Positions 31,331-39,038 of a stretch of 64,000 nt of DNA are shown here, piece after piece. A model generated the notes under the pieces. The model did no database searches, was not told the origin of the DNA, and saw only the letters and a program-made list of their open reading frames with translations. Origin of the DNA: Sinotaia quadrata (lineage: Eukaryota; Mollusca; Gastropoda; Architaenioglossa; Viviparidae); contig CM054178.1 of assembly GCA_028829895.1 (NCBI GenBank), positions 82,951,558-83,015,557 of the forward strand, in the 5' to 3' direction. A program made the position numbers and the translations under genes. Position 1 is the first letter of the stretch; each line of letters starts with the position of its first letter.

Positions 31331-33081
31331 CCGTAATTAACTTATATGATTATTTTTTGTTGTCGTCTCTTTCTTCCTTCTGTGATTTGCAGCTGGTGTC
31401 CGCGCCATGTTGGATAAATCCGGGTTCTATGTACACGTACCAAGACGTAACGTGTGTGCTACAATCCACCATGCCGTAACGTTAGCGTTGGAGTCGAGGT
31501 CACAGTCGCTGAACGTGAGGATAGCAACAAGAAGCCCATAAATAATCTCATGCTTCTGTGGATGTTTGCTTGTGTGTTTGTGTGCTTGTGTGTTTGTGTG
31601 CTTGTGTGTTTGTGTGCTTGTGTGTTTGTGTGCTTGTGTGATTATTGCTTGCGTGTCTGCTTGCGTGTCTGCAATTGTTATTCGCTATTTGGTTTGTTTT
31701 AAATTTTAATTCTACTTTTAATTTTCTACTTATTTATACTGAACCATAAAATCATATGATCTTATCAACGGGTAATATACACGTACCCTGAAATCCTGTA
31801 CATAAAATCTATGCACCTGTTCATAAAACCCTACATTCCTGTACATAACAGTGATGTTTATCAATTTACAATCCCTACAATCCAGTCCATAAAAGATGTT
31901 TATATTATCAATCCACAAACCCTCCAAATGTGTACCTAAAAGAAAACTCTTTCTCAGTTCTCGAACCTACAATCTTGTATGCATTAGTGTACACTATTTC
32001 AGCACCTGCCTTGTATATGAACCCTTGATAAAATCCTCGAGGCAAATTAAGGAACATATGAAATGGAATCTAGGTCAGCCACAGATAAGAATAAATCCGT
32101 ATGAAACGAGTAATTCCCATTCTTAGAATCAAGACTACAAATTTAAACTTTCATTGATTTGTAAAAATGCATTTATTTCCGAAAGAAATCAAGCACCCGT
32201 TCATTTGCGAGACTGATTTCTCACCATAGCAACATAACATGTGACGTCACGATGTGGATCTACAATCCGCATGCTGTCCAACATATAGTCTTTTCGGTAA
32301 ATGCCTGGTTTAAAAAATTAAAACGTGGTTAATCATCGCGGTGCACAAGGCTGCATAAACAGCGGGCGAGCTATACTGCTGTTCTCTAAATGTTAGTGTA
32401 GATCGTTATTACTCTCACTAATAGTAATAATGTTCGGTAGTAAATGTAATATATATATATATATAATGACATTTACAAACTGCACTTAAAAAGCTTTCGT
32501 CATAAAATACATACACAACTCATTTTAATAATACTAATTGTTAGAAATATATCTTTGAACTTAACGATGACTAAAACGTACTGTAGGCCTGTGTAGTACG
32601 CTGACTGTATTAGAAAAATAACTTACAAGACATAGTCTTTGTCAGTCATTGTTTCCTCGGATCTCCAGCATCATTTGCGAACTACTAACAGTTGCACTTT
32701 CGCTGTCATCAGTACGAATTGGATCAGAGTACATGAAGTACCAGAGAAAATTACATTGGAAGACATTTGACCCTGGGTCTGACGTCACTTCTGCTTGCTT
32801 TTACCCCAAGGGCTTGGGGATTGTGTATCTTAGTAAAGGGGCAAATTGTCGTTCACAAACTATGTTTGACCTAGATTCCATTTCACTTGGTCTTTAAGTA
32901 CGTCGTACAGATGATCCCTTGCATTTTTTGTACGAAACCTCTGCTTGCAACTACAAAGTATCTTTATCAATCAGCCTGTCACTCTTTGCAGAGTTTGCTG
33001 ACGTCAGAGACTGGCTTCTCTGGCAGTTTTGTGCGGCTCCATCTCACCACAACGGAAGATGAGGAGCAAGAGTCACTATGA
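6453..33081 (+). CDS. SLC26 (SulP) family anion transporter, 17 coding exons, complete
   Basis: Joined exons: 6453-6786, 7619-7729, 9622-9881, 10447-10611, 14493-14654, 16689-16771, 19366-19513, 20197-20310, 24021-24098, 24657-24752, 25743-25849, 26267-26336, 27192-27362, 28365-28550, 30442-30496, 31393-31514, 32992-33081. Total 2352 nt, 783 residues plus stop, with matching phase at every junction. Members are plasma-membrane exchangers or channels for chloride, bicarbonate, sulfate, oxalate or iodide, and prestin is a motor variant. Residues 80-150 hold the SulP signature region ([22 protein letters not shown]). Two N-glycosylation sequons (N182, N189) lie in the loop after TM3. The LSRS motif (S446, R447) matches the anion-site Ser-Arg pair of prestin. 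GGKTQ is at 455-459. The STAS domain spans about 553-745 ([23 protein letters not shown]). Length is normal for the family. The paralogue cannot be named. No promoter or first noncoding exon was identified. Confidence 0.93.
6787..7618 (+). other. Intron 1 of coding region
   Basis: Contains a degenerate CA/CG-rich patch (about 7010-7080), GATGAT-rich stretches (7420-7590) and a GGGTTCGGTCCCC motif near 6890 that resembles a pol III B box, perhaps a SINE scrap. Nothing else recognised. Confidence 0.5.
7619..7729 (+). CDS. SLC26 exon 2, residues 112-149
   Basis: Acceptor TTGTTTCAG, donor TTG|gtgagt. It encodes the hallmark [19 protein letters not shown] and the [11 protein letters not shown] motif around TM2-TM3. 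The last 23 coding bases and the donor are the founder unit of the 34-bp tandem array that follows. Confidence 0.95.
7707..8180 (+). repeat. 34-bp minisatellite founded on exon 2 end and its 5' splice site
   Basis: The unit is CACCTCCAAACACATATCTG, then TTG, then GTGAGTACACA. The first copy is the real exon 2 end. About 13 further copies follow, diverging with distance. At least eight keep GTGAGT at the exon-equivalent position (for example after 7763, 7797, 7831, 7865 and 8165). 34 is not a multiple of 3. Confidence 0.92.
8253..8375 (+). repeat. About 28-bp tandem repeat in intron 2
   Basis: Four copies of a unit containing TTTTTGTCATTATTGCAATC, with small indels. Confidence 0.8.
8640..9530 (+). 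repeat. Two degenerate tandem arrays in intron 2
   Basis: At 8640-8800 a unit of about 45 bp carries CCAGTCCAATATTTCTTGTC. From about 9090 to 9520 a unit of about 41-44 bp carries CATCATTAACAACAA and TTGGTAACTTT, with about ten copies. No coding potential. Confidence 0.8.
9622..9881 (+). CDS. SLC26 exon 3, residues 149-235
   Basis: Acceptor GTCGTCTAG, donor CAG|gttagc. It encodes [13 protein letters not shown] (TM3), a long extracellular loop of about 50 residues with sequons NVT and NSS, and the start of TM4 ([15 protein letters not shown]). The loop appears longer than in vertebrate prestin. Sequons in this loop are typical of the family. Confidence 0.92.
9911..10009 (+). repeat. (GA)n microsatellite
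   Basis: Long GA tract interrupted twice by G runs, 30 bp after the exon 3 donor. Confidence 0.95.
10447..10611 (+). CDS. SLC26 exon 4, residues 236-290
   Basis: It encodes GFMRLGF...[17 protein letters not shown], the most conserved SulP core. I chose the acceptor at GGAAG|ATT (10446) because it preserves phase 0. The nearby AG at 10455-10456 would shift frame. Donor TAC|gtgagt. The 3' end is duplicated downstream in degenerate form. Confidence 0.88.
10709..12729 (+). mobile_element. hAT DNA transposon, decayed, with perfect 8-bp target duplication
   Basis: 2021 bp flanked by CACTAATA on both sides (10701-10708 and 12730-12737). Terminal inverted repeats are CAGGGGTGTACAAC on the left and CAGGGATGTGCAAC on the right (complement), 12 of 14 identical. 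It lies in intron 4 in sense orientation. The interior encodes remnants of a GTF2IRD2/ZBED-type hAT transposase. Confidence 0.92.
11257..12560 (+). pseudogene. hAT transposase pseudogene (GTF2IRD2/ZBED-like)
   Basis: Recognisable fragments run in order but in different frames with stops. [19 protein letters not shown] and then [18 protein letters not shown] match the catalytic-core start (the Asp in LALDE, the [10 protein letters not shown] motif near 11510). [18 protein letters not shown] and [16 protein letters not shown] lie near 11820-11920. The ending [20 protein letters not shown] (12425-12480) corresponds to the hAT dimerisation tail. At least three frame changes make it non-functional. 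Confidence 0.88.
13016..13066 (+). repeat. (TG)n microsatellite
   Basis: Imperfect TG run after a short TA stretch, in intron 4. Confidence 0.9.
13605..14291. mobile_element. TTAA-flanked MITE, 687 bp
   Basis: Inverted termini GGCTTCCGCACACGGTAAGA (left) and GGCCTCTGCACTCAGTAAGA (right, complement) differ at four of 20 positions, and similarity continues for about 10 bp more. Both ends abut TTAA (13601-13604, 14292-14295). TTAA duplication is typical of piggyBac and Kolobok elements, but the superfamily is not certain. No intact transposase. Confidence 0.7.
14388..14437 (+). repeat. (TG)n microsatellite just before exon 5
   Basis: About 25 TG units ending about 55 bp upstream of the exon 5 acceptor. 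Confidence 0.95.
14493..14654 (+). CDS. SLC26 exon 5, residues 291-344
   Basis: Acceptor CTATTTCCACAG, donor GTG|gtcagt, phase 0. It encodes a loop helix ([17 protein letters not shown]), a hydrophobic segment and the conserved [11 protein letters not shown]. Confidence 0.93.
14740..14960 (+). repeat. 79-bp tandem repeat in intron 5
   Basis: Copies start near 14745, 14824 and 14903 (TTTGAATGAGT... ATTATGGAGATGTTTG). The third is partial and diverged. Confidence 0.85.
15420..15570 (+). repeat. TGTGTAGATGTATTT-type tandem repeat
   Basis: Short degenerate repeat built of TTTTGTGT and GATGTATTT blocks in intron 5. The rest of 14961-16260 shows no feature I can name. Confidence 0.75.
16263..16316 (+). 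repeat. (CA)n microsatellite
   Basis: Imperfect CA tract in intron 5. Confidence 0.9.
16571..16719 (+). repeat. Triplicated 3' splice site plus exon 6 start, 49-bp unit
   Basis: Three essentially identical units, each with TTTTTGTTTGCTCTATAG followed by CTCATAGGAGCCACGCTTTC. Acceptor AGs end at 16590, 16639 and 16688. Use of the first or second acceptor shifts frame and meets a stop within or just after the repeated block. Only the third gives the SLC26 protein. Confidence 0.93.
16689..16771 (+). CDS. SLC26 exon 6, residues 345-372
   Basis: It encodes [17 protein letters not shown] and then [10 protein letters not shown], the family's short linker ending in G-x-(I/L)-P-x-G. Donor GG|gtaagt, phase 2. 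Only the third of three identical acceptor copies (16688) leaves an open frame. Confidence 0.92.
16772..17627 (+). other. Intron 6, unannotated part
   Basis: No reading frame, repeat array or transposon end recognised. A short A run lies near 17270. Confidence 0.4.
17628..17851. mobile_element. hAT MITE 1, 224 bp
   Basis: Ends CAGGGGTGTCCAAACTTT (left) and CAGGGGTGTCCAAAGTCC (right, complement), 15-16 bp nearly perfect. Flanked by the 8-mers ATATACAC and GTATACAC (7 of 8 match). The interior is rich in GGGCC blocks and has no coding capacity. Confidence 0.88.
17885..18057. mobile_element. hAT-like MITE 2, 173 bp
   Basis: Ends CAGCCTTTCTCGGC (left) and CAGGGCTTCTCAACC (right, complement). 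Flanking 8-mers ACTTAAGC and ACTTAAGT match at 7 of 8. It begins 33 bp after MITE 1 and is unrelated to it in interior sequence. Confidence 0.8.
18100..18530 (+). repeat. Degenerate CATCA-rich tandem region
   Basis: Irregular copies of CACGTCATCATACA and AATACAACTCACGTATCA. No clean period. Confidence 0.6.
18770..18802 (+). repeat. (TC)n(TA)n microsatellite
   Basis: Compound CT then AT dinucleotide run in intron 6. Confidence 0.9.
19041..19345 (+). repeat. 54-bp minisatellite against the exon 7 acceptor
   Basis: Six copies starting at CATGTCTG (19053, 19107, 19161, 19215, 19269, 19323). The last is cut off by the pyrimidine tract of the exon 7 acceptor (19365). Each full unit carries ACCACAG, a weak acceptor-like motif. 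Confidence 0.92.
19366..19513 (+). CDS. SLC26 exon 7, residues 372-421
   Basis: Acceptor CATATTTTTCAG, donor CAG|gtgacc. It encodes [12 protein letters not shown], a hydrophobic helix and [15 protein letters not shown], matching the family's AxKHxYxVDxNQ segment. Confidence 0.95.
20197..20310 (+). CDS. SLC26 exon 8, residues 422-459 (anion-site region)
   Basis: Acceptor CTTGCAG, donor CAG|gtaatt. It encodes [17 protein letters not shown] and [19 protein letters not shown]. The SLSRS segment corresponds to the TM10 start that holds the central Ser-Arg anion site in prestin. Confidence 0.95.
20500..20655 (+). repeat. Tandem repeat, three copies, in intron 8
   Basis: Repeats of ATATTCACAACAC and TTAATGCTTACAGTTCATCACA, about 46 bp. 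Confidence 0.75.
20665..20910 (+). repeat. 24-25-bp minisatellite in intron 8
   Basis: About ten copies of CCACATAATCCACCAAATCT followed by GTCC. Moderately degenerate. Confidence 0.9.
21281..21505 (+). repeat. (CT)n and (CA)n microsatellites
   Basis: CT run at 21281-21310, CA-rich stretch, and a pure CA run at 21459-21501, in intron 8. Confidence 0.9.
21925..22095 (+). repeat. About 33-bp tandem repeat in intron 8
   Basis: Five copies of GTACGGAATTTAAGCGGTTA followed by ACAATAAATAC, with indels. Confidence 0.8.
22096..24020 (+). other. Intron 8, remaining part
   Basis: Holds a TG/AT-rich patch (22400-22720) and a two-copy repeat of about 60 bp at 22865-22988 (ACATGCTAGATTCAATTT). No coding sequence seen. 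Confidence 0.5.
24021..24098 (+). CDS. SLC26 exon 9, residues 460-485
   Basis: Acceptor CGTTGCAG, donor AAC|gtgagt. A membrane helix ([17 protein letters not shown]) is followed by GPLFEPLPN, the conserved GxLFxxLP motif. Confidence 0.95.
24110..24440 (+). repeat. 58-60-bp minisatellite just after the exon 9 donor
   Basis: Five to six copies of CTCTACGTGACGAGAATTGT then CTTTATGACACAA. It starts about 12 bp after the donor and does not include exon sequence. Confidence 0.9.
24657..24752 (+). CDS. SLC26 exon 10, residues 486-517
   Basis: Acceptor TCGTTTCAG, donor TTT|gtaagt. [15 protein letters not shown] is followed by a charged turn ([12 protein letters not shown]), as in the family's AxIIVxxLxGLF...LWRxSKxD. 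Confidence 0.95.
24753..25600 (+). other. Intron 10
   Basis: AT-rich. Weak degenerate repeats of GAATTAGTAATATG and GGACGAACAAT near 25200-25400. Nothing else seen. Confidence 0.5.
25600..25673 (+). repeat. (CA)n microsatellite before exon 11
   Basis: About 35 CA units ending 70 bp upstream of the exon 11 acceptor. Confidence 0.95.
25743..25849 (+). CDS. SLC26 exon 11, residues 518-553 (last membrane helices)
   Basis: Acceptor TATTCTACAG, donor AG|gtaaag, phase 2. [26 protein letters not shown] is the conserved final transmembrane hairpin, ending in LLRTQR. Confidence 0.95.
26267..26336 (+). CDS. SLC26 exon 12, residues 553-576 (start of STAS region)
   Basis: Acceptor CCTTTTTTCAG, donor GAG|gtattt. 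[20 protein letters not shown] matches the family's LGxVxxTxxYxD linker into STAS. Confidence 0.93.
26697..27046 (+). repeat. 48-bp minisatellite in intron 12
   Basis: Seven near-identical copies plus one partial, units starting at CATATTTTCC every 48 bp from 26703. 48 is a multiple of 3, so long open frames appear on both strands. They are by-products of the repeat and not genes. Confidence 0.93.
27192..27362 (+). CDS. SLC26 exon 13, residues 577-633 (STAS)
   Basis: Acceptor ATTTGCAG, donor CAG|gtgaat. It encodes [20 protein letters not shown], the first STAS beta strands, followed by a charged helix. It is one of the most recognisable stretches of the gene. Confidence 0.96.
27363..28000 (+). 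other. Intron 13, first part
   Basis: Poly-T/G patch near 27555-27605 and short degenerate repeats of ACTAATAA-CAGAATAAA near 27620-27770. No gene. Confidence 0.5.
28010..28375 (+). repeat. Degenerate 20-30-bp array containing the exon 14 acceptor
   Basis: Many diverged copies of TGTGACAGGTGTGTCTATT. The chosen acceptor TATTTGTGACAG|GTTTGTCTA (28364/28365) is itself one copy, so the 5' end of exon 14 appears to arise from the array. Confidence 0.6.
28365..28550 (+). CDS. SLC26 exon 14, residues 634-695 (STAS variable loop and core)
   Basis: The 3' half is certain: [19 protein letters not shown] and then TARVLRE, the conserved STAS strand-turn. The start at 28365 (TTTGTGACAG|GTT) is the best phase-0 choice with an open frame. 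In-phase AGs at 28427 and 28445 would shorten the variable loop. The acceptor lies inside a degenerate tandem repeat and the donor GAG|gtgtgt is the founder of a 36-bp array. Confidence 0.8.
28537..28800 (+). repeat. 36-bp minisatellite founded on exon 14 end and its 5' splice site
   Basis: The unit is GGGTTCTTAGAGAG followed by GTGTGTAATAATAGATATATCA. The first copy is the real exon end (28550). Copies with an intact GAG|GTGTGT occur at 28586/87, 28622/23 and 28657/58 and later. The first two extra copies are exactly 36 bp apart and free of stops in the exon frame. Confidence 0.93.
28791..28836. repeat. 46-bp near-perfect palindrome
   Basis: AAGAGGTGTGTAATAATAAA and its inverted partner ending TACACACCTCTT, 22 of 23 arm positions paired. 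It is built from the intron 14 repeat unit in head-to-head orientation. Confidence 0.85.
28840..30420 (+). repeat. Degenerate repeat-rich intron 14
   Basis: 28860-29340 has diverged descendants of the 36-bp unit (GTCAGGGTACTTAGAGAGGT). 29500-30390 has about 30 irregular copies of a unit such as AATTAAACGTGGACTGTATT then GGCCA-TAGTA. No gene. Confidence 0.7.
30442..30496 (+). CDS. SLC26 exon 15, residues 696-714 (STAS)
   Basis: Acceptor TTTGTTTGCAG, donor AAAC|gtaagc, phase 1. It encodes [18 protein letters not shown], the STAS helix-strand before the final helix. 55 bp. Confidence 0.9.
30530..30910 (+). repeat. About 60-bp degenerate repeat in intron 15
   Basis: Five to six copies built around GAGAATACAAGCCATTTAGA followed by AACAATGCTTTATTTAGTC. 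It begins about 35 bp after the exon 15 donor. Confidence 0.75.
30911..31392 (+). other. Intron 15, second part
   Basis: AT-rich with a poly-G run (31030-31040) and a (CA)n tract at 31299-31328. No gene. Confidence 0.6.
31393..31514 (+). CDS. SLC26 exon 16, residues 714-754 (end of STAS)
   Basis: Acceptor GATTTGCAG. It encodes [19 protein letters not shown] and then [11 protein letters not shown], the classic last STAS helix. Donor AAC|gtgagg. If the donor is not used, the frame adds VRIATRSP and stops at 31539-31541. Confidence 0.92.
31515..32991 (+). other. Intron 16
   Basis: TGTGTGTTTGTGTGCT repeats at 31560-31650, a TA run near 32450 and degenerate CATAAAATCC-type repeats at 31740-31930. 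The open stretch upstream of 32992 lacks coding character. Confidence 0.6.
32992..33081 (+). CDS. SLC26 exon 17, C-terminal tail and stop
   Basis: Acceptor CACTCTTTGCAG with a good pyrimidine tract, phase 0. It encodes [18 protein letters not shown] and an acidic tail ending EDEEQESL before TGA (33079-33081). No class I PDZ ligand is seen (Glu at -2). Confidence 0.85.
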   Translation, partial: SLLTSETGFSGSFVRLHLTTTEDEEQESL

Positions 33082-33310
33082 GAGGAGATAATTCTTAACG
33101 ACCGAAAAAGAAACAGGTGCAAACTATTATTAGCTAGCGGCGCATGATATTATTGCGTTGATATGCTGCAAACGTTGTCAGACTGCGGTGATCGTCGATT
33201 GTTTTAAAATCAGAAACTCTAAATGCCCGTACAATCAACTACATTCTGCAGTTTTAAAATCAAAGCTCTAATTGCAGATAGAATCTCTGAAATAAAAACT
33301 GTATCTGAGA
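33082..33310 (+). other. Probable 3' UTR with AATAAA
   Basis: The first AATAAA after the stop is at 33291-33296, about 210 nt downstream. The true cleavage site is not visible from sequence alone. Confidence 0.4.
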
Positions 33311-35437
33311 GCAGATTTTTGGTTAAATGAATTGACATCTAAACAAATCCAGGGCAGAATTGCTGACGTCAAATTATTACGGACACAGATGCTTGTCGCC
33401 TGATGTGCGAACCGATTTTTTGTTTCTGTTCTTTTTTTAGCCAAGGAATAGACAGTCTAAGGGAGATAACTCTGGATATGCTTGTGATAAAACATTATGT
33501 GCGTTATATTAACTATTCTAGGTTGTACTAAATATACGCAAGATATTATACATTAAGTAACTTGCGTGTTGTCGAGGTTTTTGTTTGTTTGTTTTGGGGT
33601 TGTCATCAGTCGCGGTTGACTGATCATTTCTCAGCAAAGTGTTTTGACATACAGACCAATTTATTTAATCAACAAAATGCTGACCACTAATCTATAGGCA
33701 ATTTAACCACTGCTGAACTAAAGTGAACTTACTGATTAGAGTCACTGGAAAAAAAGAAATGTAAATTTGTTTTTAATTTCAAAATTATCACTGCTAAATA
33801 TTTATTTATCGAGATATTTTATTATCACATTTCTTTCAGTCACCATGGATTTATAATGCATACAAGTCCTGTACAGGGTTGGGAGACAAACAAACATTGT
33901 TTAGAAGACAAACAAACATTCACTGGGAGACTAGAGTTGGGAAGACAAACAAGCATTGGTTGGGAGACAAACTAGAATTGGAGGGCAAACTAGTCTGGAA
34001 GCACAGAGTCAAGATTGGAGACAAACACGTGTTAGTAGATAATTAAAGTTCCATACGTCTGTTTATTTATTTAAGTTTGGTCAAGCCACTAGCTTAAGTT
34101 TGATTAACACGCTCGCGCGCGCGCGCATTCTCAAATCACAAATTCTGGCCAGACATTGTTTTCGGTCAAGGTCATATATAACAACGAACATTAAACATTT
34201 ATAGACTGTCTGAGATTAAGTGCTAATCACCATAGGAACTGGTTTGCTTAGCATCATAGGAACTCTCAAGCTGAATGGAACCAAAAGCCAAGGAATCAAT
34301 CGTTTATCTCTGAACAAGCTTTTTTTTTTTTTAAATCTAGCACAACGCAAACTCTGTCAATAAGTTTATTTTTGTTGTACCATATTATAATTGATACATT
34401 ATGTTTATTGAATTGATACATTGTGTTTATTGAAGGGTATTTTCATGTCTTTCATACATATATGCATTACCCTGTAGTCTATATGAGAAGTCTGTGAAGT
34501 AAGAAGTGATTAATTTCCTATTGATCTTCGAAATTATCATTGTAGGATTTCTGATAATTGAAATGGGATTTTTGTAGAGGACCTTACATGTAATGATAGA
34601 GCTAATAAAGAACTAGATCACTTCTTAAAGTCATCAGCTTCTGACTATGTTTGTACAATAATGTGGGATGGAGGTGGGGATGATTAAGCTGCTTCACCTC
34701 CAAAGACTGCAAGAACTTTCCCTCGATTAGACATTATCAGTTATGGTTTGGCCTTGGAGGGACCTGGTTTCCTTCAACGGATTCTGAGGAACCGATCACC
34801 TATAGCTATACGCCCTAATATCGAATCAGACCCCCCCCCAAAAAAAAAAAATAAATAAAAATAAATACAAACAAAAAGTGGGGCTGTATCAGATATTTTG
34901 GGCTGGGTAATGAAGGAAACTGACAACGAGATTTTTTTCTACAGTTTTGTTTTTTGTCATTTTTCTTTATTTGCATGTTTGTTTGCGGTTGGTATTTTTA
35001 TTATTATCATTTATTTATTCGTAATATTTTACTTGTATATAATACATTCGTGAAGTACTTTGTGACGTGTAAGGATGTGGGAACTTAAGAAACTTGGGCA
35101 GAAAGAAAGAACACAATTGTGGGTGGTACGCCCGTTTTTGTTGCAGACCTATCTCACTCCATGACGTCACGACTGAAATCATCACTTCCTTTCTATCGAC
35201 ATATTTGCATAAACGAGTATGTTTAGACTATCTGTAGCTTCGAGATATATTTAGATTTTGTTGGTGGTGGTGGTGGGTTTTTGTTTTTTTTTTTTTTTTT
35301 TTTTTTTTTTTGGGGGGGGGCGTGTCTTATTTCATTTACATTTATAGTGAAAAATTTGAATTCAGAAATAATTTCAGTTGAATGACCACCCTATGTATCG
35401 AAATACACTAAAGATAACTTTGTGTTTGTGTACAGTT
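33311..35437. other. Downstream intergenic sequence
   Basis: GGGAGACAAACAAACATT repeats at 33880-33990, a (CG)n tract at 34110-34126, A- and T-homopolymers at 34840 and 35285-35312. No gene seen. Confidence 0.5.
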
Positions 35438-35439
35438 TA

Positions 35440-35785
35440 TTGCGTGACTCAGAGGTAGGTTTAGAGTTTGTAGTAAAAAGTGGATTACTTAGAGACAGGC
35501 TTAGAGTTTGTAGTAAAGTATAGATGACTCTGAAGTAAGCTTAGAGTTTGTAGTAAAGTATAGATGACTCTGAAGTAAGCTTAGAGTTTGTAGTAAACTA
35601 TAGATGACTCTGAAGTAAGCTTAGAGTTTGTAGTAAAGTATAGATGACTCTGAAGTAAGCTTAGAGTTTGTAGTAAAGTATAGATGACTCTGAAGTAAGC
35701 TTAGAGTTTGTAGTAAAGTATAGATGACTCTGAAGTAAGCTTAGAGTTTGTAGTAAAGTATAGATGACTTTGAGGTATCCGCGGT
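35440..35785 (+). repeat. 40-bp minisatellite
   Basis: About eight copies of AGCTTAGAGTTTGTAGTAAA followed by GTATAGATGACTCTGAAGTA. The central six are almost identical. Confidence 0.93.
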
Positions 35786-38017
35786 AATTCAAAGTTTATA
35801 GTGGATGATGATTTAGAGGTAGGCGCTGTAAAACTTAACTCTGGTTTGACCTTGTCCTTGGTATTCTGCCGGTCGACATTCTCCTGATGAGCTCAGCGTC
35901 CAGTTTGAAGACCCAGAGATCTGAGGATGTGAAATTCTACTAAAATATAAGACTTTAGTATACTTCGTTATGCGTGCGTGCGTGCTTGCTTGCGTGTGTG
36001 TGTGTGTGTTCATTTATGTAAATGCTCCTGTAACAAAAGAGATTTGACATTTTTCTTGTTTAAGCGCGTGCTTCATGGGAAAGTAAAGATTTCAAATAAT
36101 TTTTGTTGCTGTTCGTTGCTTTTTTTTTCTACGAGCAGTTCTTTCGTAATCTGTCTTGTCTGTTTATACAAGCAGTTCATTTCTTAGACTGTCTTCTCTA
36201 TTTGTACAACCAATTTTTTTTCGTAATCTGGTTTCTCTGTACGAGCAAGTCTTTGGTAATCTGCTTTTTCTGTTTTGTATTTAGCGGAGTAATATTTCTG
36301 TCACATTTATTTTTCTATTGTTCAAACTGAATTCAAGATGATTTCTTGTAATTTTTATTGTTGTTAATGTCTAAAATTAGCTCATGTTCTCACTTTGTGT
36401 GTGTATATCTATTTACGTGTGAGCCTGCATATGAGTGTATTAGTTATGAGTGTGCGTGTATCTGGGTGTCTATGTTAGTAGGAGGTTAAAGGTAAAATAA
36501 CTGTTCAAAGATGTTGCAATCTTTAACATTTTTGTTTTTATAATAAACCATATAAAGATTTGAGGCTTGATGCGCGTAAGGGTACGTAATCGAATATTGA
36601 CTATGCCATTTTCACACACAAAACTGAGTAGTTTCCCCTTAGTCTAAAATCGTCTTGTGTAACATATACATAAAATTTCGTTACAATCAGGTGGCTTAAT
36701 GGCTCTCAACATCAACACCCTGCTTCTGCACCATACCCCATATGTTCTCTGTTCTTTCTCATTAATAAACTTTATCTACGTTCAGCGCATTGTTCGCGAA
36801 ATCAGCGTGAAATTTGAGGTAGTCATAATTTATTCAGTTGTTTCTTGTGCTAAAATAGTTTGCGTAAACTGCGATTGTAAAGTAAGTCATAGGTAAATAC
36901 AATTGTAAAGTAAGTCATTAGCAAGTATGATTGTAATTTTGTAAGTTAATCATTAGCAAGTATGATTGTAAGTAAGAAAGTCTCCAAAGGGTTGTGATGT
37001 TTATTTGTGACCTGGAGAGTCGAGTGTACTACAGTGACAAGAACACTTGAACTCACTATCTCTGTCGAACGGTATTTTCGCGAGGTTAGCGGTCCTGTCA
37101 ATATATCCATGGCGCCACACATCTACATCTGCACAACAGACAAAGGCAGCTGTTCTAATTTTAGTTTGTTTTAAACTTGACCTGGACATTATGCATGATG
37201 AACTGCTCCGTTTTAACTGAACAACTGGTTAAGTTATTGGTAATGATCGGATCTGTAAGTAGCTAGCGTCAGAATCCGTGATTTTTTTTTTTTTTTGTTC
37301 TTGTAAGTATAGATTAAAATTGTGACAAAAGATATATGTTTTTGAAAATAAACAAATTATATTTACATTTCCATTCGACTACCTCAGTGTCGTAAAGGTA
37401 AGTAATTCCTTAAAAGATTTCAAAGAGCTTTACTCAGTTGTTCCCTCTAGATTATGCTTGTTGAAATTATATTTAGTAAGAAAAAATACCTTCTCAAATC
37501 GGAAACAGAAAATATAATTAAAAGTAAATTTTATGATTAATTATTAGATTTTTAGTTCGGTTATAAAATGAGAGTTACTCCTCTTGTTTAGTAATAATGA
37601 AGAAATTGAAACTTAGGCTGTCATTTAAATACGTTCATCAGTCAAGAGTCGGTGAAATACGATTACAGCTGTGAAATTAGTTATTCTCTTGCAGAAATGT
37701 TTCTTCAATTAGTACTATTAATTTCAATTTCTTTTCTTTTTAAATATCGTTAATTTTAACACAGTCAGAAAAGTCAACTACTTAATTATTCTCCAAATAA
37801 ACTAGATAAGTTATAACTAATTATATGATGTGTAATGAAAATAAATGATTTAATAATGGTGATTATTTAAGGTAGATATACGGACAAAAATCAGTTTTTT
37901 GCTTGACATTAAACAGACGCACGGACTTAGTAGGCTTTCACACGTCGTTAAACAAATTTCTTTACATGCGCGCGCACGAACGATTTTGCACACGTTCTTA
38001 TCGTAGAGACCTGCGCA

Positions 38018-38051
<34 letters not shown>

Positions 38052-39038
38052 AACAGAAGTAACAACGCACGATCCAGTCTCTTAGCAACACAACACATTA
38101 AATGACTTTGATACGTTACCACCTGTAAACTCGATCAGCATTTTATTTTTTAACCCCCAGACAGGGCACACTCTCTCCTCCTTATTAACTTCCATTTTAA
38201 TGAGCTAGGCAGCCGAAATGCGCTACCAGTAAAGTAATCGAATCTGATCATTCCGATTGGCGTAGCTTTATTCTGTGGTTTCTTGATGTGTTGATTTCGC
38301 AGTTAATGCCTAGGGGCAGGATTGAGGTCTAATGTTTGATTAGGAAAGATGGAGTGATACTGGGAGACAGGTGGTGAGGGAGGAGAGAGAGACGGGAGAA
38401 AGAAACAGTGAAATGGAAGAGAGAGAGAGACAACAGAAAAGTGGAGACAGAAAAGAAAATAAGATAAATGAGTGAGAGAGGGGGAGAGAGGGAAAAGAGG
38501 TGAGACAGGAAAATTGGAGGGAGAGAATTGGAAATGAGGAAGGAGACAGGACAAATGGAGAGATTTAAGCGGGGATGGGGGGGGGGGGACCGGAATTTTA
38601 AAAATATGGAGAAAGGGATGGAGGAGATGGATAAGGATGTTTTACTCTTGTTTGCTTTTTTAATTCTTGTTAGTCTGTCTACATCAAACTTGGTTGAGAG
38701 CAGTTAATTTCAAACTGAAATGTCTTACAGAAATTCACCATCTGACTTCAATTTTTAATAAGCCGAAATATCTTCATGCAGTGTTCGCATTATCCAGGAT
38801 GGTAAACAATCCATTGGGATGTAGTTCTGTGCATTCATATGACGCATATATTTGTCCAGTGCATCGTCAGTTACAAACTCCGCCTTAGCAAGAGATCTCA
38901 TCAAAACGAGGTTCGTTTGACCGTTACAACCATAGCAAAAGATTTCGGAGAAGGTCCACTCTGGTAGCTCTTCAGTCCTCTGGCTTGGGCTCATATTTAT
39001 TGGTTCCTTAGTCAGTTCATATAACAAGCTTTCAGAGC
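35786..39038. other. Intergenic, no gene recognised
   Basis: AT-rich. Contains a (CA)n at 38021-38048, a purine-rich GAGA region at 38340-38590 and T-rich stretches. A short open stretch at 36784-36816 between AG and GT is too small to call an exon. Confidence 0.4.

Noticed and set aside
36784..36816. 33-bp exon-like segment between AG and GTAGTC
   Set aside because: Too short, with no partner exons. AG...GT pairs of this kind are common by chance.
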